Positions 1 to 4,527 of a stretch of 5,498 nucleotides of DNA are shown piece after piece; the first letter of the stretch is position 1; each line of letters opens with the position of its first letter. The position numbers were made by a program, and so were the translations under genes. The stretch comes from an uncultured Alphaproteobacteria bacterium. Its GTDB lineage: Bacteria; Pseudomonadota; Alphaproteobacteria; Minwuiales; Minwuiaceae. The stretch covers positions 1-5,498 of the forward strand of contig CAJYBQ010000263.1 of the NCBI GenBank assembly GCA_913064755.1. Direction: 5' to 3'. The notes under the pieces were generated by a model. The model had not been told where the DNA came from, made no database searches, and worked only from the letters and a program-made list of their open reading frames with translations.

Positions 1-103
1 CTCGACCGCGAGCCAGTCCCGCGTGCTCGGCGGCATTGACCTGCACTAGGGAGGAGTCTCGTACTCTGTGTTAGAGCGAACGGCCAGTATCCAGGACCGA
101 CTG
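1..103 (-). other. Degraded or low-quality continuation of the M24 gene
   Basis: This stretch lies directly 3' of the last sense codon of the M24-type gene and has no intact open frame on the minus strand. Reading on in the same frame past the TGA at 106-104 gives QSVLDTGRSL, then a TAA at 73-71, then a stretch ending LVQVNAAEHAGLARG. M24/DddP-type proteins at this point usually have a segment of the form DGQ-x-V-x-x-x-A-R-x-I-K-S-x-D-E-I followed by a helix, so the residues look like a damaged version of the expected continuation. The sequence ends at the window edge. Either the gene is decaying or these bases are poor-quality contig-end sequence; I favour the latter because the right edge looks similar. 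Nothing else was seen here. Confidence 0.45.
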
Positions 104-568
104 TCAGTGGTAGACGCGACTGCCCATTCTTACCGGTGCGTGATCGCCCAGCGGTTCCGGCACCCCAACTGCGACCCGGCGATTGCCGCCCCCGTGCGCG
201 AGGACCAGGTCCTCGATCTCCGCTCCCCATCTGACAACCCGGTGTTCCGCCTCCGGCCCAGCGCCAAAGAAGAAGAACGCGGTGGCGGGACGGGTCTCGG
301 TAATGGTCTCGATCTCCGCGGAAAGGTGTTCGCAGCCGGTGAAATCGAACAGGATCACGGGGCCTTCCGTCGCCACGAAGCAGTAGCGGGCGGCGTTGTG
401 CAGGGTCCAGACCTGCATGTTCGTGCTGTCGGTGGCGTAGCGGATGTTCACCGGGTCGGACTGCAACGCGCCGGCGACGTCGGCAATGCGCAGTTGTTCG
501 CGCACCCGCGCCAGCCGCCATTGGCGCAACGCGGCACGGTCGACCTCACCCTGGTGAAACACGGACAT
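104..568 (-). CDS. DddP-like M24 metallopeptidase-fold protein, N-terminal part only
   Basis: This encodes 154 residues resembling the N-terminal creatinase/prolidase-like domain of the M24 family, closest by eye to DddP (DMSP lyase) and related Xaa-Pro dipeptidase-like proteins. The key signature is VNIRYATDSTNMQVW at residues 40-54, matching the DddP-type 'NIRYATDTTNMQLW' block; HGGGNRRVAV (125-134) matches the end of the first domain. Members are about 400-450 residues, and the metal-binding Asp, His and Glu residues lie in the C-terminal domain, which is absent here. The ATG at 568 is chosen although the frame is open far upstream, because a GGAGG lies 7 nt before it and the mttB-like stop is 14 bases upstream. 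It is the second gene of an operon with the MttB homologue. Known family members hydrolyse X-Pro dipeptides or ectoine, or cleave DMSP; many are uncharacterised, so the substrate is unknown. The early stop is probably an artefact or a mutation rather than the natural end. Confidence 0.8.
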   Translation of the reverse strand: MSVFHQGEVDRAALRQWRLARVREQLRIADVAGALQSDPVNIRYATDSTNMQVWTLHNAARYCFVATEGPVILFDFTGCEHLSAEIETITETRPATAFFFFGAGPEAEHRVVRWGAEIEDLVLAHGGGNRRVAVGVPEPLGDHAPVRMGSRVYH

Positions 569-575
569 GTTCCTG

Positions 576-580
576 CCTCC
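576..580 (-). promoter_or_regulatory. Shine-Dalgarno GGAGG that fixes the M24 gene start
   Basis: On the minus strand GGAGG sits 7 nt before the ATG at 568 and immediately follows the stop codon of the MttB-like gene (585-583). The open frame extends up to 1756 in an overlapping frame of the methyltransferase gene, so this site decides the real start and suggests translational coupling. Confidence 0.8.
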
Positions 581-582
581 GC

Positions 583-2142
583 TCAGAAATCGGTCGGCGC
601 GCCGCCTTCGCCCGTCCGGCGCGCAACGAATGCCTGAAGCTCCTCGGCGATGGCAGGATCCATGGCGGGCGCTTCGTATGAGCCAAGTATCTGCTGATAC
701 ATCTCGTGGGTCTTGTCGTAGGCCGTGGGACTGCCCGCTTCCTGCCAGCTCTCGTAGTTGCGCCAGTCGGAAACCATCGGTGGATAGAACGCGGTGCGAT
801 AGCGCTCCTGGGTATGTTCGCAGCCGAAGAAGTGACCGCCCGGACCGACTTCGCGAATGGCATCCATGGCCAGGGAGTCGCGGTTGACCTCCACCGGTGT
901 CAGGAACTGCGAAACCATCTGCAGGATGTCGGCATCCATCACGAACTTCTCGAAGGAGGTATGCAGGCCGCCCTCCATCCAGCCGAGGCCGTGTTTCAGC
1001 ATGTTGACGCCCCCCATGACCGCGCCCCAGAGGGAGAACACGGTCTCGTAGGCAGCCTGCGCATCCAGGGTATTGGCGGCATTCACGTTCGACGACCGGT
1101 AGGGCAGGCGATAGCGCCGCGCCAACTGTCCGCCGATCAGCGCGGTACGCATGGCCTCCGGCGTGCCGAAGGCCGGGGCGCCGGACTTCATGTCGACGTT
1201 CGACGTGAAGCCACCATAGACAAAGGGCGCGCCCGGGTTCGCGGTCTGGGAGATCACCAGCCCGGCCAGCGCCTCCGCGTTCTGCTGTACCAGCGCCCCG
1301 GCCAGCGTGACCGGCGCCATGGCGCCGGCAAGGGTGAAGGGGGTGAGGCAGACGGCCTGGTTGCGTCGGGCCAGCTGGATCACGCCCTCCAGCATCGGCG
1401 TGTCGAACCGCAGCGGCGAGGACGTGTTGATGATGGAAATCAGCGACGGCTCCCGATCCAGCGTCGCATGGTCCACGCCGCGCCCGATCCGCGCCATCTC
1501 GATGCCGTCCATGATGCGCTCGTGCCCCAGGCTGTAGGCATGGATCGCCTTGTCGGAGATGGTCAGCATGTCCTGCAGTGCCACCAGGTGGCGCACGGAA
1601 GGATGCACGTCGGCGGGTTCCACCGTGTAGCCGCCCCACATGTGAACGGCGTTCAGGGTCTGGCCGAGCTTCAGGAAATCGCGATAGTCCTTTCGGGTGC
1701 CGGGGCGGCGGCCACCGGCGCGGTCGGCGCAGTTCGGGGCACTGGCCGCGGCGCAATAGACGATGTGATCCCCGCCGAAGATGACGTCATGGGCCGGGTT
1801 GCGGGCGTGCAGGGTGAATTGTGCGGGGGCCTTGCCGATGACGCTTTCCACCAGTTGGCGGTCGAAGCGCACCCGGTCGCTGTCCGGATCGACGTCGGCG
1901 CCGGCTTCACGCAGCAGTTCCTTCGCCTCGTCATGCAGGAAGTCCATGCCGATTTCCTGCAGCACGTCCAGCGAGGCGCCGTGGATCTGTTCCAGCTGGT
2001 CTTCGGATATGGCCCGCATCGGCGGATAGATCATGCGTGGCTGCTGGAACGGCTGCTGTTCCAGCGCGGGCCTTTCCGTGCCGCCACCCCTGCGTCCCCG
2101 TCGGCGTCGGCCTTCAGCTCGTGATCCGCTCAAATCCGACAT
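583..2142 (-). CDS. MttB-family (trimethylamine methyltransferase-like) protein, pyrrolysine-free
   Basis: This 519-residue protein belongs to the MttB superfamily (COG5598). Characterised members transfer a methyl group from a quaternary or tertiary amine to a corrinoid protein: MttB uses trimethylamine, and the non-pyrrolysine homologues MtgB, MtpB and MtcB use glycine betaine, proline betaine and carnitine. The length is typical. After an Arg/Gly-rich N-terminus (residues 8-21, common in alphaproteobacterial members) the TIM-barrel region runs from about residue 35 to the end. It includes RKDYRDFLKL (150-159), HMWGGYTVEP (167-176), FVYGGFTSNVDMKSGAPAFG (307-326), a conserved-looking stretch ending MLKHGLGWMEGGL (381-393), and GGHFFGCEHTQERYR (435-449). 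There is no in-frame TAG, so it does not need pyrrolysine. The start ATG has a GAGG 8 nt upstream. It is the first gene of an operon with the M24-type gene. No corrinoid protein or activase is in the window. The substrate is not predictable from sequence; a betaine-like osmolyte is an inference. Confidence 0.92.
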   Translation of the reverse strand: MSDLSGSRAEGRRRRGRRGGGTERPALEQQPFQQPRMIYPPMRAISEDQLEQIHGASLDVLQEIGMDFLHDEAKELLREAGADVDPDSDRVRFDRQLVESVIGKAPAQFTLHARNPAHDVIFGGDHIVYCAAASAPNCADRAGGRRPGTRKDYRDFLKLGQTLNAVHMWGGYTVEPADVHPSVRHLVALQDMLTISDKAIHAYSLGHERIMDGIEMARIGRGVDHATLDREPSLISIINTSSPLRFDTPMLEGVIQLARRNQAVCLTPFTLAGAMAPVTLAGALVQQNAEALAGLVISQTANPGAPFVYGGFTSNVDMKSGAPAFGTPEAMRTALIGGQLARRYRLPYRSSNVNAANTLDAQAAYETVFSLWGAVMGGVNMLKHGLGWMEGGLHTSFEKFVMDADILQMVSQFLTPVEVNRDSLAMDAIREVGPGGHFFGCEHTQERYRTAFYPPMVSDWRNYESWQEAGSPTAYDKTHEMYQQILGSYEAPAMDPAIAEELQAFVARRTGEGGAPTDF

Positions 2143-2195
2143 TCCCGCGCCCTCGCTGAACCCGATACCGGACCGATGCCTCGATCCCCTGGCTG

Positions 2196-2213
2196 ACCGG
2201 CTGGCCAGCGGGT
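2196..2213. promoter_or_regulatory. 18-bp imperfect palindrome upstream of the MttB-like gene
   Basis: The sequence has a perfect 10-bp core GCTGGCCAGC (2200-2209) flanked by ACC and GGT, with one mismatched pair between (2199/2210). It lies 54-71 bases before the methyltransferase ATG, where a regulator site or 5'-UTR hairpin could act. No promoter with recognisable -35/-10 boxes was found in 2143-2346, so the operon promoter may need an activator or an alternative sigma factor. Chance is not excluded in GC-rich DNA. Confidence 0.3.
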
Positions 2214-2346
2214 TTCATGAAGTGTGTCACAGGTGCGGAAAGCGGCAAGAGAACCAATTCCGGCGGTTCATGTCCCAAAAGCGGCAGACGGCAATGAACA
2301 TCCCGACGATGAACAGGATCGATCTTGTGATGCAGGTCGGTGGGGT

Positions 2347-2385
2347 AAAGAAAAGGGCGACCCGGGGAGGAGTGGGTCGCCCTTT
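2347..2385 (-). terminator. Rho-independent terminator, minus strand
   Basis: There is a perfect 12-bp stem (2385-2374 with 2363-2352) with a 10-nt loop at 2373-2364. On the minus strand it is followed by TTTT-C-TTT (2354-2347). On the plus strand the stem is followed by CCGTAC with no T-tract, so it acts leftward. The only convergent transcript is one starting in the 2440-2600 region, because the genes to the right run the other way. This supports a discrete minus-strand RNA rather than the end of a protein gene. Confidence 0.8.
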
Positions 2386-2419
2386 CCGTACATCGAGCCG
2401 GGCGCTATTTGGGGAGGAG
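2364..2419. repeat. Pair of 9-bp direct repeats (GGGGAGGAG on the plus strand)
   Basis: GGGGAGGAG occurs at 2364-2372 and 2411-2419, 47 bases apart. Each copy falls in the loop of one of the two hairpins, so on the transcribed minus strand CUCCUCCCC is exposed twice. On the plus strand the copies imitate ribosome binding sites, but no start codon of a plausible gene follows either. Confidence 0.75.
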
Positions 2420-2450
2420 ACGCAACCCGGTGGCTCGAATCTTCAATAAC

Positions 2451-2479
2451 CGTATACATCAATCTACCGTTGCTGTGGA
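2451..2479 (-). promoter_or_regulatory. Weak sigma70-like promoter just upstream of the sRNA hairpins
   Basis: The minus strand has TCCACA (2479-2474) and TATACG (2456-2451) separated by 17 bases, each matching four of six consensus positions. The start would be about 2444, six bases before the first sRNA hairpin, giving a ~98-nt RNA of usual size for this sRNA type. The -35 lies inside the inverted repeat at 2469-2484. The boxes are weak and the call is tentative. Confidence 0.3.
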
Positions 2480-2522
2480 GCAACATCTGAACAAGAGTTC
2501 AGCAGTGACCCGGCCAGGTCAC
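2469..2522. repeat. Three tandem short inverted repeats of different sequence
   Basis: Three perfect 6-bp dyads lie back to back: GTTGCT-N4-AGCAAC (2469-2484), CTGAAC-N4-GTTCAG (2487-2502) and GTGACC-N6-GGTCAC (2505-2522). They are separated by two bases each, and their centres are 18-19 bases apart. The arms are unrelated to one another while pairing is kept in each, which is what a chain of RNA hairpins looks like. A single repeated operator would keep sequence. If transcribed leftward from the promoter at 2596-2568 they would form the 5' half of a ~215-nt RNA; otherwise they may be regulator sites upstream of the short sRNA. Confidence 0.6.
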
Positions 2523-2536
2523 AAGGATCGAATGAC

Positions 2537-2566
2537 GCGGTGCAGCAAAATTTGCTGCGGTGCAGC
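2537..2566. promoter_or_regulatory. Candidate operator: 17-nt palindrome nested in a direct repeat
   Basis: GCAGCAAA-A-TTTGCTGC (2542-2558) is a perfect 8-bp inverted repeat around one central base. The 10-mer GCGGTGCAGC occurs at 2537-2546 and again at 2557-2566, exactly 20 bases apart, adding a third half-site (GCAGC, 2562-2566). Alternating half-sites on one face of the helix suit a dimeric or cooperative regulator. The element covers the predicted start site (about 2561) of the minus-strand promoter at 2596-2568, a usual place for repression, and lies 91-120 bases before the dehydratase start. The regulator family is unknown. Confidence 0.5.
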
Positions 2567-2567
2567 G

Positions 2568-2596
2568 AATATCTATCTGCCGGTGGCGAATGTCAA
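2568..2596 (-). promoter_or_regulatory. Sigma70-like promoter, minus strand
   Basis: The minus strand has a perfect -35 TTGACA (2596-2591), a 17-base spacer and GATATT (2573-2568, four of six matches to TATAAT). Transcription would start near 2561 and run leftward through the palindrome, the three tandem hairpins and the sRNA unit to the terminator ending at 2347. It is the best promoter match seen in the intergenic region. No comparable match was found for the rightward dehydratase gene. Confidence 0.5.
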
Positions 2597-2603
2597 GGGT
2601 GGC

Positions 2604-2623
2604 AATCCAGTCCTGACAGGATT
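2604..2623. promoter_or_regulatory. 20-bp imperfect dyad upstream of the dehydratase
   Basis: The sequence reads AATCC-a-GTC-ct-GAC-a-GGATT, with eight of ten positions paired around centre 2613/2614. It sits 34-53 bases before the dehydratase ATG and 7 bases upstream of the leftward -35 box, so a protein bound here could act on both divergent units. It could be an operator for a dimeric repressor or a small 5'-UTR hairpin. Confidence 0.35.
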
Positions 2624-2637
2624 ATTCCGAGCGTTCA

Positions 2638-2649
2638 GGAAGGGAAGGG
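2638..2649 (+). promoter_or_regulatory. Ribosome binding site deciding the dehydratase start
   Basis: A purine-rich GGAAGGGAAGGG precedes the ATG at 2657 by 7 bases. The frame stays open back to an ATG at 2540, but that start has no such site and would place the palindrome and dyads inside the protein, so 2657 is preferred. The protein then begins as its family does. Confidence 0.7.
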
Positions 2650-2656
2650 CGATGAA

Positions 2657-3610
2657 ATGACGGCAGTCACGATCAGCGATATCGAAGCCGCGGCGGTGCG
2701 TATCCGCGGCGCGGTCCGCCGCACTCCCTTGCTGCGCGTCGCGCCCGCCGTGGGCCTTGCCCTGCCGTGCGACCTGGTGCTGAAGCTGGAAAACCTGCAG
2801 CTTGCCGGGTCGTTCAAGGCACGCGGGGCCGCCAACACGGCCCTGTCCCTGAGCCGCGAACAGCTTGCAAACGGGGTCATCACCGCGTCCGGCGGCAACC
2901 ACGGGCTGGGTGTTGCTGCAGCTGCGAAGGCGGCCGGTGTTCCTGCCAGCATCCATGTGCCTGTTTCTGCGGCACCGGCGAAGATCGCCACGATGCGTCG
3001 TTTTGGCGCAGAGGTGATCGTCGAAGGAGATGTCTGGGACGATGCGAATCAACTGGCGCTTGCCCGCGTCGAGGCCGAGGGGAAGGTCTATGTGCATCCC
3101 TTCGCCCAGCCGAGCGTGATTGCCGGGCAGGGGACGGTCGGGCTGGAGATACTGGCCGACATGCCGGACGTGGAGACCGTCGTGCTGGCCATCGGCGGCG
3201 GGGGGCTGATCTCCGGCGTGGCGACGGCATTGAAGGCGCGCCGTCCGGGCATTCGGGTCATCGGTGTGGAACCCGAGGGCGCGCCGACCCTGCGGCGTTC
3301 GGTCGACGCCGGTGAACTGGTGACGCTGGACCGGATTGCCACCAAGGCCCCGACCCTGGCACCGCGCCGGTCGGCGCAGATCAATCTCGACATCATCCGC
3401 GAGACCGTGGACGACATCGTGCTGGTCAGCGATCCGGAAATGTACGAAGCGGCAGCCTGGCTCTGGAACGAGCTGGGTATCGGCACCGAACTGGCGGCCG
3501 CCGCGGGCATGGCGGCCCTGTTCAACGGCCGGTTCCCGGTGCGGGCCGACGAAAGGGTCTGCGTCGTGATCTGCGGTGCCGGTGTGGACGGCTTTGCCCA
3601 GCCCGGCTGA
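2657..3610 (+). CDS. PLP-dependent serine/threonine dehydratase-type enzyme
   Basis: This 317-residue fold-type II pyridoxal-phosphate enzyme is related to serine/threonine dehydratases, which deaminate hydroxy-amino acids to 2-oxo acids and ammonia in the cytoplasm. The Schiff-base lysine is K54 in SFKARGA (52-58). ASGGNHGLG (77-85) is the substrate/cofactor loop, GGGG (180-183) the phosphate-binding glycine loop, VEPEGA (204-209) the region holding acidic metal ligands in relatives, and CGAG (306-309) the segment near the pyridine nitrogen. It ends after the catalytic domain with no C-terminal ACT-like domain, so it is of the catabolic TdcB/serine racemase size class rather than allosteric IlvA. 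The loop has SGGNHG instead of the commoner SAGNHAQG, as in several specialised relatives (for example hydroxyectoine-pathway EutB-type enzymes), so the true substrate may be a modified hydroxy-amino acid. It is divergent from the MttB-like operon and shares its regulatory region; a metabolic link is possible but unproven. Confidence 0.88.
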   Translation: MTAVTISDIEAAAVRIRGAVRRTPLLRVAPAVGLALPCDLVLKLENLQLAGSFKARGAANTALSLSREQLANGVITASGGNHGLGVAAAAKAAGVPASIHVPVSAAPAKIATMRRFGAEVIVEGDVWDDANQLALARVEAEGKVYVHPFAQPSVIAGQGTVGLEILADMPDVETVVLAIGGGGLISGVATALKARRPGIRVIGVEPEGAPTLRRSVDAGELVTLDRIATKAPTLAPRRSAQINLDIIRETVDDIVLVSDPEMYEAAAWLWNELGIGTELAAAAGMAALFNGRFPVRADERVCVVICGAGVDGFAQPG

Positions 3611-3705
3611 GTCCGGCTGACCTGCCGCGTCCCGCGAGACCCGGATCGTGAACTTGTCACCGCGAGACCGTGGCGGGGACACGCGGTCTGGTCTATCTGA
3701 AGGGG

Positions 3706-4518
3706 ATGGATCAGTTTCTGCTGGATAACGAAGCCATGCTTCGATTGGGCGTGTTTGGCGGCGTCCTGTTGATCATGGGGATCGCGGAGCGCCTGGCACC
3801 GCGCCGTGTCCTTGGCCAGTCGCTGTCGGCGCGCTGGTTCCGCAACCTGTCGGTCGTCGTGCTCAATACCATCGCGTTGCGCCTGGGCTTCTTCTTCCTG
3901 CCCACCCTGGCGGTCGGCTTTGCCTTCCTGGTGGAAGATCGCGGCATCGGCCTGTTCAACCTGGTCGACCTGCCGTTGTGGCTGGAACTGCTGGCCGCGA
4001 TCCTGCTGCTCGATCTCGCCATATGGGCGCAGCACGTGGCGTTCCACCGGGTGCCACTGTTCTGGCGGTTGCACCGCGTGCATCATGCGGACATGGACAT
4101 CGACGTCACGACCGGCCTGCGGTTTCATCCGGTGGAAATCATCCTGTCGATGCTGTTCAAGTTCGCCGTCATCGCGCTGCTGGGCCCGGCGGCCGTCGCG
4201 GTGCTGGTGTTCGAGGTGGTGCTGAACGGTGCTGCCATGTTCAACCATGCCAACTTCCGCCTGCCGTTGTGGCTCGACCGGATCGTCCGCACCATCATCG
4301 TCACTCCGGATTTCCACCGGGTGCATCATTCGACGATCGTGGGTGAGACCAATTCGAACTACGGCTTCAACCTGACCCTCTGGGATCGCATCTTCGGTAC
4401 CTGCGTGTCGCAACCGTCCAGGGGCCACGACGGCATGGACATCGGCCTGGCGGAATACCGCGCCGGGGACCGGCAGGGCCTGCTCTGGATGCTGGCGCTG
4501 CCGTTCCGGCGCGGCTGA
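3706..4518 (+). CDS. Sterol desaturase / fatty acid hydroxylase superfamily membrane protein
   Basis: This 270-residue integral membrane di-iron oxygenase belongs to the superfamily PF04116, whose members hydroxylate or desaturate sterols, carotenoids and fatty acyl lipids. The eight-histidine signature is present: HVAFH (110-114), HRVHH (123-127), H141 in RFHP and H181 in FNHANF, and HRVHHS (204-209). Hydrophobic segments lie at about 12-28, 46-75, 91-108 and 144-175, with the histidine clusters facing the cytoplasm in this family. The ATG at 3706 is chosen because homologues start just before an ENEA-type stretch (here DNEAMLRLG). A GTG at 3670 would add 12 residues but has no ribosome binding site; the GAAGGGG touching the ATG is unusually close. 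It lies 95 bases after the dehydratase with no clear terminator and 9 bases before the glycosyltransferase, so it is probably co-transcribed with the latter. The exact lipid substrate is unknown. Confidence 0.88.
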   Translation: MDQFLLDNEAMLRLGVFGGVLLIMGIAERLAPRRVLGQSLSARWFRNLSVVVLNTIALRLGFFFLPTLAVGFAFLVEDRGIGLFNLVDLPLWLELLAAILLLDLAIWAQHVAFHRVPLFWRLHRVHHADMDIDVTTGLRFHPVEIILSMLFKFAVIALLGPAAVAVLVFEVVLNGAAMFNHANFRLPLWLDRIVRTIIVTPDFHRVHHSTIVGETNSNYGFNLTLWDRIFGTCVSQPSRGHDGMDIGLAEYRAGDRQGLLWMLALPFRRG

Positions 4519-4527
4519 TCGCGTCGA

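Larger units (their letters stand above)
2347..2444 (-). ncRNA. Candidate small RNA with two anti-Shine-Dalgarno hairpin loops (cuckoo/alpha-r14-like)
   Basis: The minus strand encodes two consecutive hairpins. Hairpin E pairs TCGAGCC (2438-2432) with GGCTCGA (2399-2393), extended by GGG (2428-2426) with CCC (2402-2400). Hairpin F pairs AAAGGGCGACCC (2385-2374) with GGGTCGCCCTTT (2363-2352) and is followed by a T-rich tail, which makes it an intrinsic terminator. Both loops carry the identical 9-mer CTCCTCCCC (2419-2411 and 2372-2364), complementary to the purine-rich Shine-Dalgarno sequence. Alphaproteobacterial trans-acting sRNAs of the cuckoo/CcsR and alpha-r14/NfeR1 types are known for CUCCUCCC-type motifs in several hairpin loops, the last being the terminator, and for blocking translation of many mRNAs. 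The 5' end is uncertain: 2444 fits a weak promoter at 2479-2451, while a stronger promoter at 2596-2568 would give a ~215-nt RNA. The unit ends about 200 bases before the MttB-like gene, in the same direction, so an attenuating leader is the alternative. Confidence 0.65.

Noticed and set aside
49..56. A third CUCCUCCC motif on the minus strand near the left edge
   Set aside because: It lies in the degraded M24 region with no strong flanking stem and no terminator; probably coincidence or noise.
569..1756. Upstream extension of the M24 frame
   Set aside because: It overlaps the MttB-like gene in another frame; the ribosome binding site and family N-terminus place the start at 568.
706..2124. 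Long plus-strand open frame antisense to the MttB-like gene
   Set aside because: Its product is rich in His, Arg, Gly and Val with no family resemblance, as expected from the complement of a GC-rich gene; the minus-strand reading has clear homology.
583..2142. A pyrrolysine (TAG) codon in the MttB-like gene
   Set aside because: The frame is uninterrupted; this is a non-pyrrolysine member.
2268..2486. 72-codon minus-strand open frame across the sRNA region
   Set aside because: It runs through the intrinsic terminator, has no ribosome binding site and no recognisable protein features.
2033..2490. Plus-strand open frames in the intergenic region, and GGGGAGGAG at 2364 and 2411 as ribosome binding sites
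   Set aside because: No plausible start at the right spacing, and composition shifts across the frames; the purine motif is better explained as the complement of the sRNA loops.
2540..2656. Longer N-terminus for the dehydratase from the ATG at 2540
   Set aside because: No ribosome binding site, no homology in the extra 39 residues, and it would swallow the palindrome and dyad.
3611..3705. Direct repeats CCGGCTGA (3603 and 3613) and CCGCGAGACC (3632 and 3660), and a 6-bp dyad AGACCG/CGGTCT (3665/3684)
   Set aside because: Short, GC-rich and without a T-tract or promoter boxes; not enough to call a terminator or operator.
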